Shown one piece after another: positions 1 to 12,864 of a DNA stretch of 64,000 nt. Source of the stretch: Psilocybe azurescens (taxonomy: Eukaryota; Basidiomycota; Agaricomycetes; Agaricales; Agrocybaceae). Both the position numbers and the translations under genes were made by a program. The notes beneath the pieces are model-generated. The model had not been told where the DNA came from. It ran no database searches and worked only from the letters and a program-made list of their open reading frames with translations. Position 1 is the first letter of the stretch; the number at the start of each line of letters is the position of its first letter. Location: positions 1,240,001 through 1,304,000 of the forward strand of contig JAJIRX010000567.1 of assembly GCA_023853785.1 (NCBI GenBank). The letters run 5' to 3'.

Positions 1-3000
1 CACGTTTGCGAGGAGGGCGGTATGCTTCACCTAAGCGCTTGTACTTCATAAACCCACGCGTCTTGTCCAGCTTATTGAGACGTGACTTGGTCGTAGAATC
101 GTCGACAAGTGAATCTTCCACGTCTATTAACGATGGCTCGTGACGGGATCTTAATGAAATGGTAGGCGTGCCAACGGTTTTAGGCAAAAGAACATCTTGT
201 AAACCTTCTGAGGCGAGATCAACTTGACTGGCAGTTCGAGAAGGTATGAGGTCGATGACGCTTTGACGTGCCTTCTCCTCTTTCTCCCTGGCACTTTGTT
301 CTTCCAAGACACGCTTATAATCTAGGGGCATGACGCGAACAAACAATGGGAGCAAATGATGGAAGTCATGTAGCACACGATCAGCGACTTCAGACCCGGT
401 GTAATGACGATGATCTTCTATCAAGCTTCGAAGGGCCGCAATTTCTCGAGGATCGTTGACTTTCCCAAGTTCAACCATCTCCATGTTCACCTTGGAGGCG
501 AATGTGTGGGCTGTGTCGAGAACATACGCAATGCCTCCACTCATACCAGCAGCAAAGTTGCGACCTGTGACGCCGAGGACGACAACTCGTCCACCCGTCA
601 TGTATTCACAGCCATGATCACCGGTACCCTCCACAACAGCATTGGCACCAGAATTTCGGACAGCAAAACGTTCAGCAGCAATTCCACGAATGAAGGCTTC
701 GCCCGAGGTTGCACCGTAGAGGCATACGTTGCCGATGATGATATTCTCCTCAGCTTTGAAAGTGGACTCTTTGGGTGGATAAACAATGAGTCGTCCTCCA
801 GATAGGCCCTTGCCAACATAATCGTTTGCGTCACCCTCCAATTCGATCGTGATTCCTGGGGCGAGGAAAGCACCCATCGATTGACCAGCAGACCCTTTCA
901 TTTGAATGTGAATGGTGTCCTTGGGAAGACCCTCTTCTCCGTATAACTTTGATACTCGGTAAGATAATGAAGTACCCAAAGCACGGTCGGTATTGATGAC
1001 GTCGCATTCGATATGGACAGGAAGTCCTTTGGTCAGAGCAGGTTCAGACTCATCGATGAACTTGTTGTCAAGTCTGATGTATAATTTATGGTCCTGTTGG
1101 CGAACACGGTATGTCGCAGCTCCTGGTCGCATTTGCCAAGCTGGCTTCAAGATTGCGGAGAGATCGAGATGTGCTGTCTTGGGAGTTCGAAGCTTTTCGT
1201 TGACCTTAAGCATGTCTGCCCGTCCCACCATCTCGTTAATGGTCCGGAAACCAAGCTTCGCCATATATCCACGAAGTTCTTCTGCAAGATAATAGAAGAA
1301 ATTGATAACTTGCTCAGGTTGACCAGCAAACTTCGCTCGAAGTTGAGGATCTTGGGTAGCAATTCCAACAGGACACGTGTTCACTGATAAGGCGTTGAAT
1401 AAAAGCACGAAAGGTCTAATCAGATAGACTTACAGTGGCATTTCCTCATCATGATGCAACCCATCGCAATCAAAGGCGTCGTGGCAAAGCCCCACTCCTC
1501 AGCACCCAATAAGCATGCGATGGCGATGTCACGTCCAGTTCGAATTTGACCATCTGTTTGAACGGTTACACGACCACGCAAGTCATTCAAAACAAGAGTT
1601 TGATGTGTCTCCGCAAGACCAAGTTCCCAGGGAAGACCAGCATACTTGATTCCTGTCCAACGTGATGCACCCGTACCTCCATCGTGGCCTGAAATAAGAA
1701 TATGGTCCGCCTTCGCTTTAGCAACACCACTGGCAACAATACCTACTCCAACTTCAGACACTAGTTTGACGGATATGCGACCACGGGGGTTAGAACATTT
1801 TAAGTCATAAATGAGTTGCTTGAGATCCTCAATGGAATAAATATCATGGTGAGGAGGTGGGGAGATGAGACCGACGCCAGCAGTGGAATGACGCGTTCTA
1901 GCAATGGATGCTGAAACTTTGTGACCAGGTAATTCACCACCTTCGCCTGGCTTAGCTCCTTGGGCCATCTTAATTTGTAACTCGTCGGCGTCAGCAAGAT
2001 AGTTGGAAGTGACTCCAAAACGGCCCGAAGCGATTTGCTTGATGGCAGACCTCATCGTATCACCGTTAGGAAGAATCTGGGACCTTTCTGCATCTTCTCC
2101 GCCTTCCCCTGTGTTGGATTTTCCTCCTAGACGATTCATGGCGATGGCAAGAGCCGAATGCGCTTCCATTGAGATGGAACCGTAAGACATGGCTCCAGTA
2201 ACAAATCGACGGACGATTTCATTCCAAGGTTCGACTTGTTCAACGGGTATAGGTGCTGCGTTTTCATAACGGAAGTCCAATAAACCACGGAGGTGAATGC
2301 TTTGTGCTTGTGTATTGGCATTGTTGGCATAGGCATCGTAGGCACTTTGATTCTTCTCTCTGACCGCATCTTGCAGATTTGCGATGCCCGACGGGTCATT
2401 GATGTGCGCCTCGCCGCCATCACGCCAGTGATATTCACCGGATTCTGGCATACCAGGGGGGAGAATGGTGTCACGACTGGGCCATCCACGTTCATGAAGC
2501 TCAAAAGCATCCATGGCCAGGAGATCAAAAGTAGCGCCTTGTATGCGACTTGCAGTGCCGATGAAGCAGGGTTCTACGACCTCGCTATGGAGACCTAATA
2601 TTTCGAAAATTTGGGCACCCTTGTAGGATTGCAAAGTAGAAATTCCCATCTTCGACATAACTTTGAGGATCCCATTGTCAACAGAATAACGATAGTTCTT
2701 AGTCAATTCTTCGGCTGTCTTCTCGTTCTTGACACTAAAAAAATAATAAGAGACTGAATGGAAAGTAGAAAACGTTTAACACTTACAGCCCCTCTCGCGC
2801 AACCTTATGAATGGTCTCCATTACTAACCACGGACAAACTGCATCTGCTCCATATCCAACCAATACACAAAGATGATGTACCTCGCGAGCCTCTCCTGTT
2901 TCTACCATCAAAGCGGCTTTCGCACGCTTCTTCTGACTAGTAAGATGATGGTGCACACCACCGCAAGCAATGAGCGCCGACAAGGGAACACGAGTAGGTC

Positions 3001-5178
3001 CAGTTGCGCGATCGCTGAGAATAATGACTTTGACTCCATCGTCAATGGCCTGTGATGCCTCACTACAAACTCGTTCCAAAGCACGCCTATAACCAGGAAG
3101 TCCTTCCGTTTTCGGGAAAGTAATGTCAATGGTGCAAGAAGGCCAGGTGGAGTAAGCAGTTTTGAGATGCTTCATGGCGTTCATTTCTTCGATGGAAAGA
3201 AGAGGGGAAGGAAGAAGGATTCGATGGCATTGTTCGGGTTTGACTTCCAACAAATTTCCTTCGGGACCAACATAGGCAGCTAGAGACATAACGATGCTCT
3301 CTCTGATAGGATCGATAGGAGGATTCGTGACCTGGGCGAAGAGTTGGCGGAAATAGTCATAGATGATACGAGGTTGTGTAGCCATAGCCGCAAGAGGAGC
3401 ATCATTACCCATGGAACCAAGTGCTTCTTTTCCGTCAATGACCATAGGAAGCATGAGCAAGTTAAGTTGCTCAACGGTGAAACCGAAGGCAAGCAATTTG
3501 GGATCGGTACTGAGCGTAGTTTCGTCGAGGGTGGGAAGAAGAGAAACTTGACTTCTTTTGACGCGTTTGATGATATTAGGTACTTCAAGAACATGTGTCT
3601 CCACCCATGAAGCAAAATTTTGCTTTGACGCAGTATTGCGCTTGAGTTCCTTGTCGTCCACGATTCTACCTTCGAGAGTATCGACAAGAAGCATGCGACC
3701 TGGCTTCAATCGTCCCTTCTGCACAACTTTCTCAGGTGCGATATAGAGCGCGCCTACTTCGGAAGCGCAGACAATAATGTCTTCGTTGGTGACAATGAAA
3801 CGGCAGGGGCGAAGACCATTACGATCAAGATTAGCACCACAGAAACGCCCGTCGCTGAATGTGAATAGAGCAGGACCATCCCAGGGTTCCTGGACACATG
3901 CAGCCCAGTTGTAGAATGCTCTCTTGCGAGGGTCCATGTCTTCGTTGCCTTGCCAGGCCTCGGGGATCATCATCATAACAGCTTCTGGCAATGTCACAGC
4001 GCCGTTGACAACCAGTAGCTCAAGGACGTTATCGAAAGCCGCCGAATCGGAGCCTCCGTGTTCGATGATGGGATAAAGCAAGTCGAGCTGATCACCGAAG
4101 TGTTGGGAGGACAGTACTCCTTCTCGGGCACGCATCCAATTCTTATTACCTCGGACGGTATTGATTTCGCCTTGGAGAGTTAATCAGTTAACGGTGCAAA
4201 GACAGGGAGAATGATTGCATTACCATTGTGGGCTGCCCATCTCATAGGTTGAGCGCGGTCCCAACTCGGGAAGGTATTTGTGGAGAATCGTGAATGCACC
4301 AACGTGAAATGCGACTGGTATAGGACATGGTTTAAGTCATGATAGTAATTGTAAACTTGCGCGGGCGATAATTGTCCTTTATAAACGATGTTCTTGGACG
4401 AAAGAGAGCAAACATAGAAGCCCTTGGCAAGAGTACTTTTGATTTAAAGATTAGTGCTCTTGCTACACGACAGAAGAACCTAGGATACTGACATGCTATG
4501 GGTAGCGTGTTTACGGAGAACGTAAAGTTGTCTTTCGAAATGAGTTGCATCGAAGGTGCCATGCTGGCTCGTGTTCCCGTCTCCATAATGCGCACGGAGC
4601 ACCACAAAGGGCTGAAGGATAGTTGGCTCCTTGCTACTGGCCGCGGGGCCGAGAATGGTGCCGTCGGTGGGCACCTCTCTCCAACCAAGCACACGCAAAC
4701 CTAACTCGTTGGAAATGTTGGAGAAGATAGTCTGATAGCTTTGGAGTTGGACAGGATCGTTCGGTTTGAAGAATACGTTTCCGACAGCATATTCTCCTGG
4801 ATCTGGGAGAACACACGCAAGGTCTCTTTCAGCCTCTCTCTTGAAGAAGCCATGAGGTATGGAAGTCATAACTCCAGCTCCATCTCCATCTCTACTGTCA
4901 GCTCCAGTTGCCCCGCGATGGGTCATGGCGCAAAGCAATTGACGAGCATCGGAAACTATTTTATGACTGGGTTCACCCTTAATGTGGCAAATAAAACCTA
5001 CGCCGCACGAATCTTTCTCATTCTCGTTGCTATACAGGCCTTGGTCTGCTGGCAAGGAAGATGCGAAAGATGTCTCGTCACGCTGTACGGCATTGAAGCC
5101 TTTGATATTTTCTGCAGAAGCAAAAGTGGACACAAGAGGAAGGGATTCGGGTGAAGGTTCGTAACCAGGACTAGCCAT
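1..5178 (-). CDS. GLT1: Glutamate synthase (GOGAT), 3' end outside window
   Basis: Makes two glutamates from glutamine and 2-oxoglutarate in the GS-GOGAT ammonium-assimilation cycle. The protein starts at 5178. A short propeptide is followed by [11 protein letters not shown], whose Cys58 is the expected N-terminal nucleophile of the class II glutamine amidotransferase domain. Next come the central domain (about 4135-2783) and the FMN/2-oxoglutarate-binding synthase domain, with [15 protein letters not shown] and the [10 protein letters not shown] loop (about 2706-1420). At the left edge the reading frame reaches the linker that normally precedes the NADPH-binding small-subunit-like domain, which lies outside the window. 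Several short introns are present, for example around 2707-2780, 4136-4200 and 1387-1430. Fungal enzymes of this fused type are about 2,100 aa. A GATAAG motif lies about 305 bp upstream. Confidence 0.96.
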
Positions 5179-5832
5179 TGACTACAAGATAGAGCAGCGG
5201 TGTACTCGTCCAGATTAAGGGGGTAAGAACTGTACTCTGGTAGTAGAGGGTGACGAGCAGAGAGCAAAGAGTAGCAAGCAAGCAAAATGGAAAGCGGAAG
5301 AGAGGGGTGGCGATTAATGTCAATTCCACAAGAGATCGTCAAGTCCGCATGATCGCTTCCGGCACTAAGGGCCGGTAAATAGGCCGAAAGACGCCGAAAG
5401 TTTGTCAACACCGATGTTCTATTGGCTCGTTGGCTCTAATGTTAACAATCAGACGCTCGTCTCCCCGTTAGTTGATACCCCAGATAAGGTCCCGCAATTG
5501 ATATAGGAGCTAGTGCTCATCGAGTAATCCAATTCAATGTCTCCCTATTTCTAATCTCTATCCTCTAAAAAATCGTCTGAAAATAGGATTATAGGTTGCT
5601 TACAGGCCCTTACAGACAACATTTATTTTTGTGATCGCGTTATAGACACCGTATCTCCACCCTTTTTGCAATTCGGTGTGTGAATCTAGGCGAGCCTTGG
5701 GCGAGCCAAGTCAAAGTCTGTAGATAAGTAGACTCCAAGAATAACATAACCTAAGATAACGAATACGTGGCAAGAGCTACACACATCGTCGTATGTATGT
5801 ACAGAATGAGAGGGGAAATGGCGTTTGTATGC
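5179..5832. promoter_or_regulatory. Intergenic: GOGAT 5' region and LST8 3' region
   Basis: This holds the upstream region of the GOGAT gene and the 3' flank of LST8. A GATAAG hexamer at 5483-5488 matches the HGATAR core bound by fungal GATA nitrogen regulators, which would fit an ammonium-assimilation gene. A single hexamer is weak evidence. I see no gene here. Confidence 0.3.
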
Positions 5833-7386
5833 CTAGCTGGCACCATCATGCAGGGCACAGCACACAGCAGCTGTAAAGAATAATTGTGGGTTCGACATGG
5901 TGGTAATGATGTTGGGATGTCGAAATAGAACTGACCTTTATGATGGCCATTATATTGTCGCACGGTTTCTCCTGAGGCCATCTCCCAAAGACGAGCAGTG
6001 TGATCCGAAGACGCTGCAGATGATGTTAATTTATTGGCAAAAATTGAGTTTGGATTTTTACCTGTAACAAGATACGCCGAGTCAGCACTAAACGCACAGT
6101 CCCAAACCCAACGCTGATGTCCTGTAAGAGTTTTCTCTTGTTTGAAGTCGTAAGATGGGCTGATAGACCAAATCTTGACCGTGGTATCTGCAGAACATGT
6201 TGCAAGATAACTGATGATACATGCCAGAGTAACGATGAGAAAGTTAAAAAACCTGAGAATATATTACTTACCGTGCATCGGGACTCAAAAGACACCGAGT
6301 AAGATATTTATTGTGAGCCAAAAATCGCGTAACTGCCTGAAATCGAGGAAGGCCTGTGCTTTCGTCGTTGACTTTCCAGACATAGCATTGCCCCTGCGTA
6401 TTGCGCATCGAATCAGGTCGAGAACGATCGAGACCGTTACATACCTTGTTATTTCCAGCTACTAGACACGACCCATCCGAGGCAAGGGTTATGGAACGTA
6501 TAGGAACATCGCCTGCTGGTGTCTTCGTCGCGGTAAATGTTTTTATTGTCAACAAATAATGATGGAAATAGACACACTAGTTCATGAGAACAAATGTTAT
6601 CGGTCAAATCCCACTGCTTGATGCTTCCTGCTTGATCGCACGATATCAGTTCTCCTTGATTGGGGTGAATGCAGACATCATTCACTAACAAAAGGTCAAT
6701 TACACGACAAATAGAATATAACGCAATAGAAACCTGGCGCCGCATTGTCATAAGTCCTATGCACATTGTTGGCTGGATTCCTTTGCAAAATGGTGAGGTT
6801 CGTCGGAAAAGGCAGACAAGTATAAGTCTCATACTTACCGAAGGTCCCAGATTTTGATCGTTCCATCTTCACTACCCGACACCAACCATTTGCCTTCGGT
6901 GTTAAAAGCTAGTGAGGTAATGTTATTGGTATGGCCCTCAAATGTTGCAAGCTATGATGTAGACATATATCATGAAGATAAGCCATACTGAAAGCACCGA
7001 GATATGCCCTGAAAAGCTACGCACAGCATCTGGTGAAGAACTTGCTATATCATAGATATTGATTTTCTTGTGGATGGCGGCTGCTAGAAAACGTTTGCTA
7101 AAAGGATAATTCAGGATAGTTTCATCATTTTGCCTGAGAAAAAGTTTACTCGTGGGAGATAGCCAAGCGATTGACTTGCTGTAGCGATTATTTGAGAAAC
7201 AAGGAATGACTCTGGCATGTAGGCAGGTAGAAATCTCACTCCTGATTCTCCTGTACGGGGAATGGTTCGAGAACAGATACCACTCCACGCTTCCCAAAAG
7301 CGAATCTCATGGTCATAAGAGCCAGTGACCAGGATTACGGACATGTCATGTCGAGCTGGAGCAGCTTTTGAAGAGGTGGAAGGCAT
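5833..7386 (-). CDS. LST8: LST8-like WD40 protein of the TOR complexes
   Basis: A seven-bladed WD40 protein of about 320 aa that stabilises the TOR kinase domain in TORC1 and TORC2. It starts at 7386. Blade 1 reads [18 protein letters not shown], very close to mammalian and yeast LST8. A later blade contains [20 protein letters not shown]. The last exons give the [15 protein letters not shown] ending, which after a phase-1 intron (GTCAGT...ACAG) continues as [12 protein letters not shown] and stops at 5833-5835. The gene is split by at least six small introns. The match to the LST8 family is along the whole length, so other WD40 proteins are unlikely. Confidence 0.93.
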
Positions 7387-8123
7387 GATAGACTATGATA
7401 TTCCTCGCGGATTGAAATGAGTACCCACGACGGTATGCGGCAGCCGACAAGTTATTATAACTTCAACTCACCTACAACTCTTCGCGGTAAATGTACGTTC
7501 AAATACTGAATCAGTGCACTGTGTGCTGAGTCTGTATCTGATCTGTAGTTGTTCGTTGACGGTAAGCAGGGTGCAATGATAGTATAACTAACAGGAACGA
7601 GCGTCGAGCGCGTACCAACCAAGTATGATATGTGACAGGTTACACAAGCACATCCCAGAGGATAGATAAGATGAGATAAGATGGTTGTATAAATAACTTT
7701 ATTGTCGTCAATGTTCGCGGATAGCCCTTATAAAATGGGCCAATGTCTTTACTTAAAGACCAATAACTGATTAAATTCTGGCAGCACTAATCGATTCGAC
7801 GGAATCTACAGAGAAGGAGCGCTCCCTTGGGCCGCCGGCGAGAGTTCTACTCCGCCGATCATGAAAGGCACCTTCCTGTTACTTTCCCGTGCACATGTGC
7901 GCATGGATGTGTTGTGTCAAGTACTACATATAACATCAAGCTGCGGTTCGGTACATCCATACAATGGATTGCTCTCATCTTCTACTTCCCACCCCGAGGA
8001 TCACACTTTGGATATCTGGATCAGTTAACCTTGTTACTTTCACCTTATTAATGGTTCGTTACAGATCCTTGACGTAAGTAGCGTGGCTGGCACGCCCTTC
8101 CCAAGACATATCAATATACAGAT
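7387..8123. other. Intergenic region, no gene seen
   Basis: This is the upstream flank of LST8 and of the disrupted gene that starts near 8124. Only short open frames without family resemblance are present. Confidence 0.4.
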
Positions 8124-8962
8124 ATGCCTGCGAAGCGATGTCCAAGGCCGGACTCTGTCGACCTGCGTAAAGATTACGTAGATGCGCTTTCATATGTGCC
8201 TTGCTCTCCAGAGTTCTTCTGTCACAACTTCGTGGTGAGTATTTCGATCCATTAATTTGTTCTTCTTCATCACCGATCTACTTACAGCGAGGATCGATGT
8301 AATGAATCATTTTTCTAGGGTTTCCAATCCAGCATTTTCTCCCATATTCCCCGACAAATTCAAGCGATGTGAAACGACCAAACCGCAGGAGATTGTGGAT
8401 CTGCCGTGCCATATCTTCTTCAGCTCGAAGGTGCTTGTGCACGCAGTTTCAAGTTCGTATACTGACTTCTGCAACGAGTTACAAGTCCACGGAAAATTAA
8501 CATCCTGTTATGGTGACAAGAATAATATACGCTGTGAAAGATGCATTCCTCGTCTTCGTATAAATACGCTGAAGTCGTAGAACTACGTTTTCTCCAACTC
8601 AACCAAAAAATCGACTGCTATTTCGGCTATGAATAACTATCCCGTCCGTGTTTTTTACCTCAGTGACTACCCATGCTTACACTTAGATTCTAGGAAGGTA
8701 CTAGAGTATTTTTCTGGACCTCAAACGGAGAGGTTGTGTATGCTCGAGTTCAATCCTCAAGCAACCTTCCCGATGTGCGTCTTCGCATTTGTTTTTGACA
8801 TTTAATGATTTACACGATTTCATTTAAAGGGGACTCAGATACTTGTTCTGAGGTTGGAAGGACGAGACCAAACAGCAACGTTACCGTATGTCTCGCTTTT
8901 ACTTCTTATAACTAAACTTAATTTGCCAATTCAGAGCCATCGGAGTGACCAAAGTGTCATAG
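8124..8962 (+). pseudogene. Unrecognised, disrupted multi-exon gene (possible Tudor/SH3-like fold)
   Basis: Several stretches look like true exons but do not join into one open frame. The first starts MPAKRCPRPDSVDLRKDY at 8124 and ends at a GTGAGT donor at 8235. A stretch from 8541 reads YAEVVELRFLQLNQKID CYFGYE, then stops. One base-frame over it resumes as YPVRVFYLSDYPCLHLD. The 3' part is clean: GTRVFFWTSNGEVVYARVQ (8697-8774), intron, GTQILVLRLEGRDQTATLP (from 8830), intron, AIGVTKVS and a stop at 8960-8962. The order (CYF.GY, DYPCLHLD, GTRVFFW, VTKV) suggests a small beta-barrel reader-like domain. That is inference from pattern only. It may be a decayed gene or an intact one broken by indel errors. 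Confidence 0.45.
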
Positions 8963-9578
8963 ATGACTAGCAAAGGAGGGTCATCGGGGTTGCATGGGTC
9001 ATTTACTTACTTTACTATATTTATACATACCTTGTAATGTTTTTCTTTTTTTCCGAGTTATCCTGTTGCGTCCAAGCAGCATCCCAAAACTATGATCACG
9101 TTTGATATAATTCAACTATTGAAGGCCAAGTCTGGTTCAGTGTGCGGACATAAATAGAGCTACTATTTTTATCGAAAATCCCTAGCAAGATCGGCATGAA
9201 TGTCCAGGAACCCTTTTATCTGTACCCCATAAGCCTCATGTCGGATACCCTCGAATTCTGAGTTCTTTCGGAACGTCATGCAGATCCGCTGAGTTCAATT
9301 TCGTTTGGGCTGTATGGATCTCGGAAGGTATATACCTACAGACAACGATAAATAATCAGTCAAATTTACGTCGGGTTGGGAAGCTTTCGATGCTTAATTC
9401 CAATAGGCCTCTCTACCTCATCAGTAATCGCTGCACATGAGGAAGTCAGGAATCCAAAGCCTGCCATGTTGTCCGGACCATCACTGAACCGTTGAAGAAC
9501 CGTCCATGATTCTATTTCACAAATAAAATAAAATAAACAAACGTTTTGAGATCGTTCTCCATGGTGGGAAGATGCCCG
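8963..9578. other. Intergenic region, no gene seen
   Basis: This AT-rich stretch contains only very short frames and no repeat or RNA gene that I can recognise. It separates the disrupted plus-strand gene from the 3' end of the ALKBH7-like gene. Confidence 0.4.
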
Positions 9579-10494
9579 TCAAGGGTTGCAAGTCATCGAT
9601 CCTGGTACCGTCATGAGAGTCAGAAATCCTTGTGGGTTTAACCATGACATCGGACTCGGACTTACTCGTATCATGATGCTTAATCGCTGCCCGACAACCC
9701 CACTTTCCTGTGTATTTTTGGAAATACTGTGAAGATAACTATATCTAATATCGTCTCTGCAAAGAGGCTTTCGTGAGTACTAGCATAGGCGATCTGTGAT
9801 TTACCAACCGTTGGAGGTAAACACTTCCTGATGGAAGGGTCAAGGAAAATTCATGACCATCTTGGGATTCTTCTCTCATCTTCAGTACACGTTCATGGCC
9901 AAGACTGACGCCTAGAATCCAACGTCCGCTTGCGCTAGTATTATCTACATGTGGAAGGATTTCTCCATGCGATGCCAGATGCAGGATATGTGTCTGAACA
10001 TCCTGCGTAGGACAAAGGGAATATAAACGATCTAAAACAGACTTGAGGTCACAAAATTTATCTATAGGCCAAGAAGATAAATGCATTTCTCTATAGTGAT
10101 GGATAACACCGTCAAAGTGTCCCTTGGGAAATCCTCTGATTAAATTTTATTCGGAAGGAGATTACGACGTGGTTCTGACCTCTTGAAATTCGTACATGTC
10201 ATCCGGTGCAAATAAAGTGGCTGGAGGATCTAATTCTGTTTGATCATCGTTCGACCTAGATTTCCAATACTCTTTTCGCTTAACACGAGACTGACGCGTC
10301 TCCAAGCTGTCTAATTTGTACAAGGAGGCCGAGAGTAGTGTCCGTTGCTCTTTGTTGGTGAAGTAATTTGGCCAGTACGAAAAACCATCTGGAAATTGGT
10401 GGACAGTAGAATGGTGATGGTGGTATCCAGAGTTTTTCAGAAGCCGACAGATTCCCATGCGAGAGCTTCCTATTAACCGACATAAAGCAGCCAT
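9579..10494 (-). CDS. ALKBH7-like 2-oxoglutarate/Fe(II) dioxygenase, mitochondrial
   Basis: The protein starts at 10494 with an Arg/Ser-rich, acid-free N-terminus (MAALCRLIGSSRMGICRLLK) that fits a mitochondrial presequence. A FxxWPNYFT segment follows. The second block (10086-9745) holds THILHLASHGEILPHVDN with the HxD iron ligands, then LGVSLGHERVLKM and LPSGSVYLQR. The distal ligand segment YASTHESL and the C-terminal GQRLSIMIR match the ALKBH7 fold order. However, YASTHESL lies in a different frame from GSVYLQR (near 9790-9800). The last junction needs either a very short (about 32 nt) intron or an indel. The C-terminus after GQRLSIMIR at about 9660 is uncertain; the stop at 9579 assumes read-through of a possible donor. 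Confidence 0.75.
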
Positions 10495-11160
10495 GAGCGA
10501 AACGTGGTGGAAGTAACTGCTTTGCTACAACGTTTCGATATGCTGCCAGGAAATGAACTGATAAACGATGTGAATATTTATCTATCTTGGGGATAGTATT
10601 GGTCTGTAGGAAGTCAAGGCCCATAACTCAGTGCTTTCTATTGGTATTACCAAGTTTCAAAAAAAAGACGAACCGCAGGCTTGAGGTTGGCTTCAACTCT
10701 GTTGCAGAGACGTCAACACGGATGTAAAACAATCGGCGTCTTGAGGAGGATGATATGGCATCAATGACCAATGACCTAGTCTAGTCAGCTAGGCCTTAGC
10801 AATTGGACACTAGGCGTGCTTATGAGAATTTTAATATCTAGGTAGTGAACAAGAAGAAGCCTGAGGCCTCAAAGTTTGAGGGACGTCGGTCGTTCGGTCC
10901 GACTGTTGCACAACGCGTCTGTCTATCACGTGGTCTGACATGATTAGGTCGACCTCGCTCCTTCCTTCCTCCCGGCTTCCTCTTCGTTGTTCGCCTCTGC
11001 TTCTCCATTCTGTACTAGTACTATCTGTTATACCACAAAAACCCTTGTCTGTCCCTTGTACTGCTATCAAGGATATTTTTCCAAGTCGTTCCTACGTGCT
11101 CTCCCTCAGTTCCAACATGAAAATATTTCGCAGATAAAACACAAAATACGTAGCGTCATC
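10495..11160. promoter_or_regulatory. Shared upstream region of ALKBH7-like and carrier-like genes
   Basis: The two flanking genes are transcribed away from each other, so this 666-bp stretch must contain both promoters and 5' leaders. The part at 10960-11110 is pyrimidine-rich on the plus strand, as is common just upstream of fungal transcription starts. No further gene was seen. Confidence 0.4.
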
Positions 11161-12559
11161 ATGGGAGAAAGCGATGCTACTATAAATGATATTCTCAACA
11201 ATAATGGAAGTAATGAGGGTGGGTATCATCCTTCAATATCTTTGGTACTCTGGATTCTGATAGAAACATTACAGGCGAAGCCGACGCTCCCCATCCCGCA
11301 AGTGTACAAGCAGCTATAGCTCGTACAGTGTCACGAAGCGTCGCGTTATATTTTGCACGCCCAGTCAGACTTTTCCGACCAGCCAAAGGTATTTTACATC
11401 CATTCTGAAAGACACTTTACTACTTGATATAAACGTCTTACCCACCCAGTAAATGGATGGCAGACTATCAATAATCTGGCAGCGCAGCAAGGTACAACAG
11501 TCACACAACAGTATCTTCTTTCTTTGGTCAAGAATCAGGGGGTAATATGCTTATTTGACGCAACATTCTTTTCCGACTTCTAATGCAAGCAATAGGTGTT
11601 AATTATACCAAAGCATTTTGTACCCCCATGATTATAAATGCAATGCTGGGTACAATATTGTGGACATCATACGGAGAAGCTAATAGAAGCTTAGAACACT
11701 ACTTGGGAAATTATAACGTCTTGAATACCGTGCTTTCTGGGGCAATAGCGGGTGGTTGTCAGGCAGTTGCTGCAGCCCCTGCAGAAAATGTCAGAATTCT
11801 GTTAGAACAGGGATTCGGAGGGCAAACATGGTCTTGCGCTTGGAAAGAGGTGTTCAGGAAAAATGCAATTGTCTCTGCTCCGCAAAGTCATCCTACTCGA
11901 CTACAAGATGTGCGTCTGTTGCGTGGTTGGCTACGGGACGTAGGTCAAATGGCAGGGCGGGGGTGGAATGGTTGGGGATGGGGTGTAGCCAAAGATACCA
12001 TCGGTAAGCGACTAACTTGCTTGAAATACCATGAACTTAACGCATTTTAAATAGGATTTTCTGCCTTTTTCTTCATCTTTGAGTTGTCCAGGCACGCAGG
12101 TTCGGCAGCAAGGGACCTTTATGTTAAATTGTTTACAAAGGCAACCAGCAGAGAGTATAATGGCCTAATTCAAAAACAAATACCGGCCGTGATTAATGGT
12201 GTGGTTCTTGTGTCTGGAGGCGTAAGCATCGACCTTGTGTGGATTCCAAATTACTGACGTGCATACAGGTCATCGCAGGGTTAACCTATGAATTCATCGG
12301 CAGACCTTTTGATGTCTCAAGACGTGCCATCCACCTGGAGAGGCTTGAAAAATTGCATCGACTGGATTCTTCTTATGCCATTTTGAGGCGGAAAATTCTT
12401 GAGGATGGTTTTAGTTTCTTCTTCAAGATTGGCGATGGGCCCTCAGATTCGATGGTGACCCAGACCAAAAGAAATAGATTCCTTCGTACTGTAGGTCGGG
12501 TTGGTCCTTGGGGTGTAGGCTTTTTGGTTTGGGAAACATACAACTCCCGTCTCAACTGA
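11161..12559 (+). CDS. Mitochondrial carrier-like (SLC25-related) protein
   Basis: Starts MGESDATINDILNNN at 11161 and ends VWETYNSRLN at 12559, about 330 aa over at least six exons. Three carrier-type repeats can be traced by their signature PX[DE]XX[KR]. The first is degenerate (ARPVRLFRPAK), the second is PAENVR (in AAPAENVRILLEQGF) and the third is PFDVSR (in GRPFDVSRRAI). Small-residue helices such as GAIAGGCQAVAAAP and IPAVINGVVLVSGGVIAGLTYE fit membrane segments. The substrate cannot be read from the sequence. The carrier signature is weaker than in transport-competent members, so a non-transport or import-related role is possible. Confidence 0.7.
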
Positions 12560-12864
12560 TTGCTTATTCAGTGGCATACCTTATTTGAATTTGTTATATA
12601 ATCTAGTCTTATAATCTAGTCTTCAAAGTATACAGGCAGTATACGTGATGTAGGTTTAAATCACCCAGGTTCGGCACTGAGTACTGAGGCTCGAAGGCTT
12701 GAGGTCTTTCACGGTTCGGTGTGCAATTGTCCAGTTGAGTTGGTAGATCCTTCTAGAATTAACTAAACTGAGTTTCCGAAGATCGAGTTTATTAAAGTTG
12801 ACGCGGACGCGTCGATTCTGTACTTTCGTCTCGATTCTTAGACTTCGAAACTTGCTCATTGAAA
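12560..12864. other. Intergenic region, no gene seen
   Basis: This 305-bp tandem spacer separates the carrier-like gene from the CHORD gene. It should hold the terminator of the first and the promoter of the second. A short direct repeat of ATAATCTAGTCTT occurs around 12598-12623. Confidence 0.4.
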
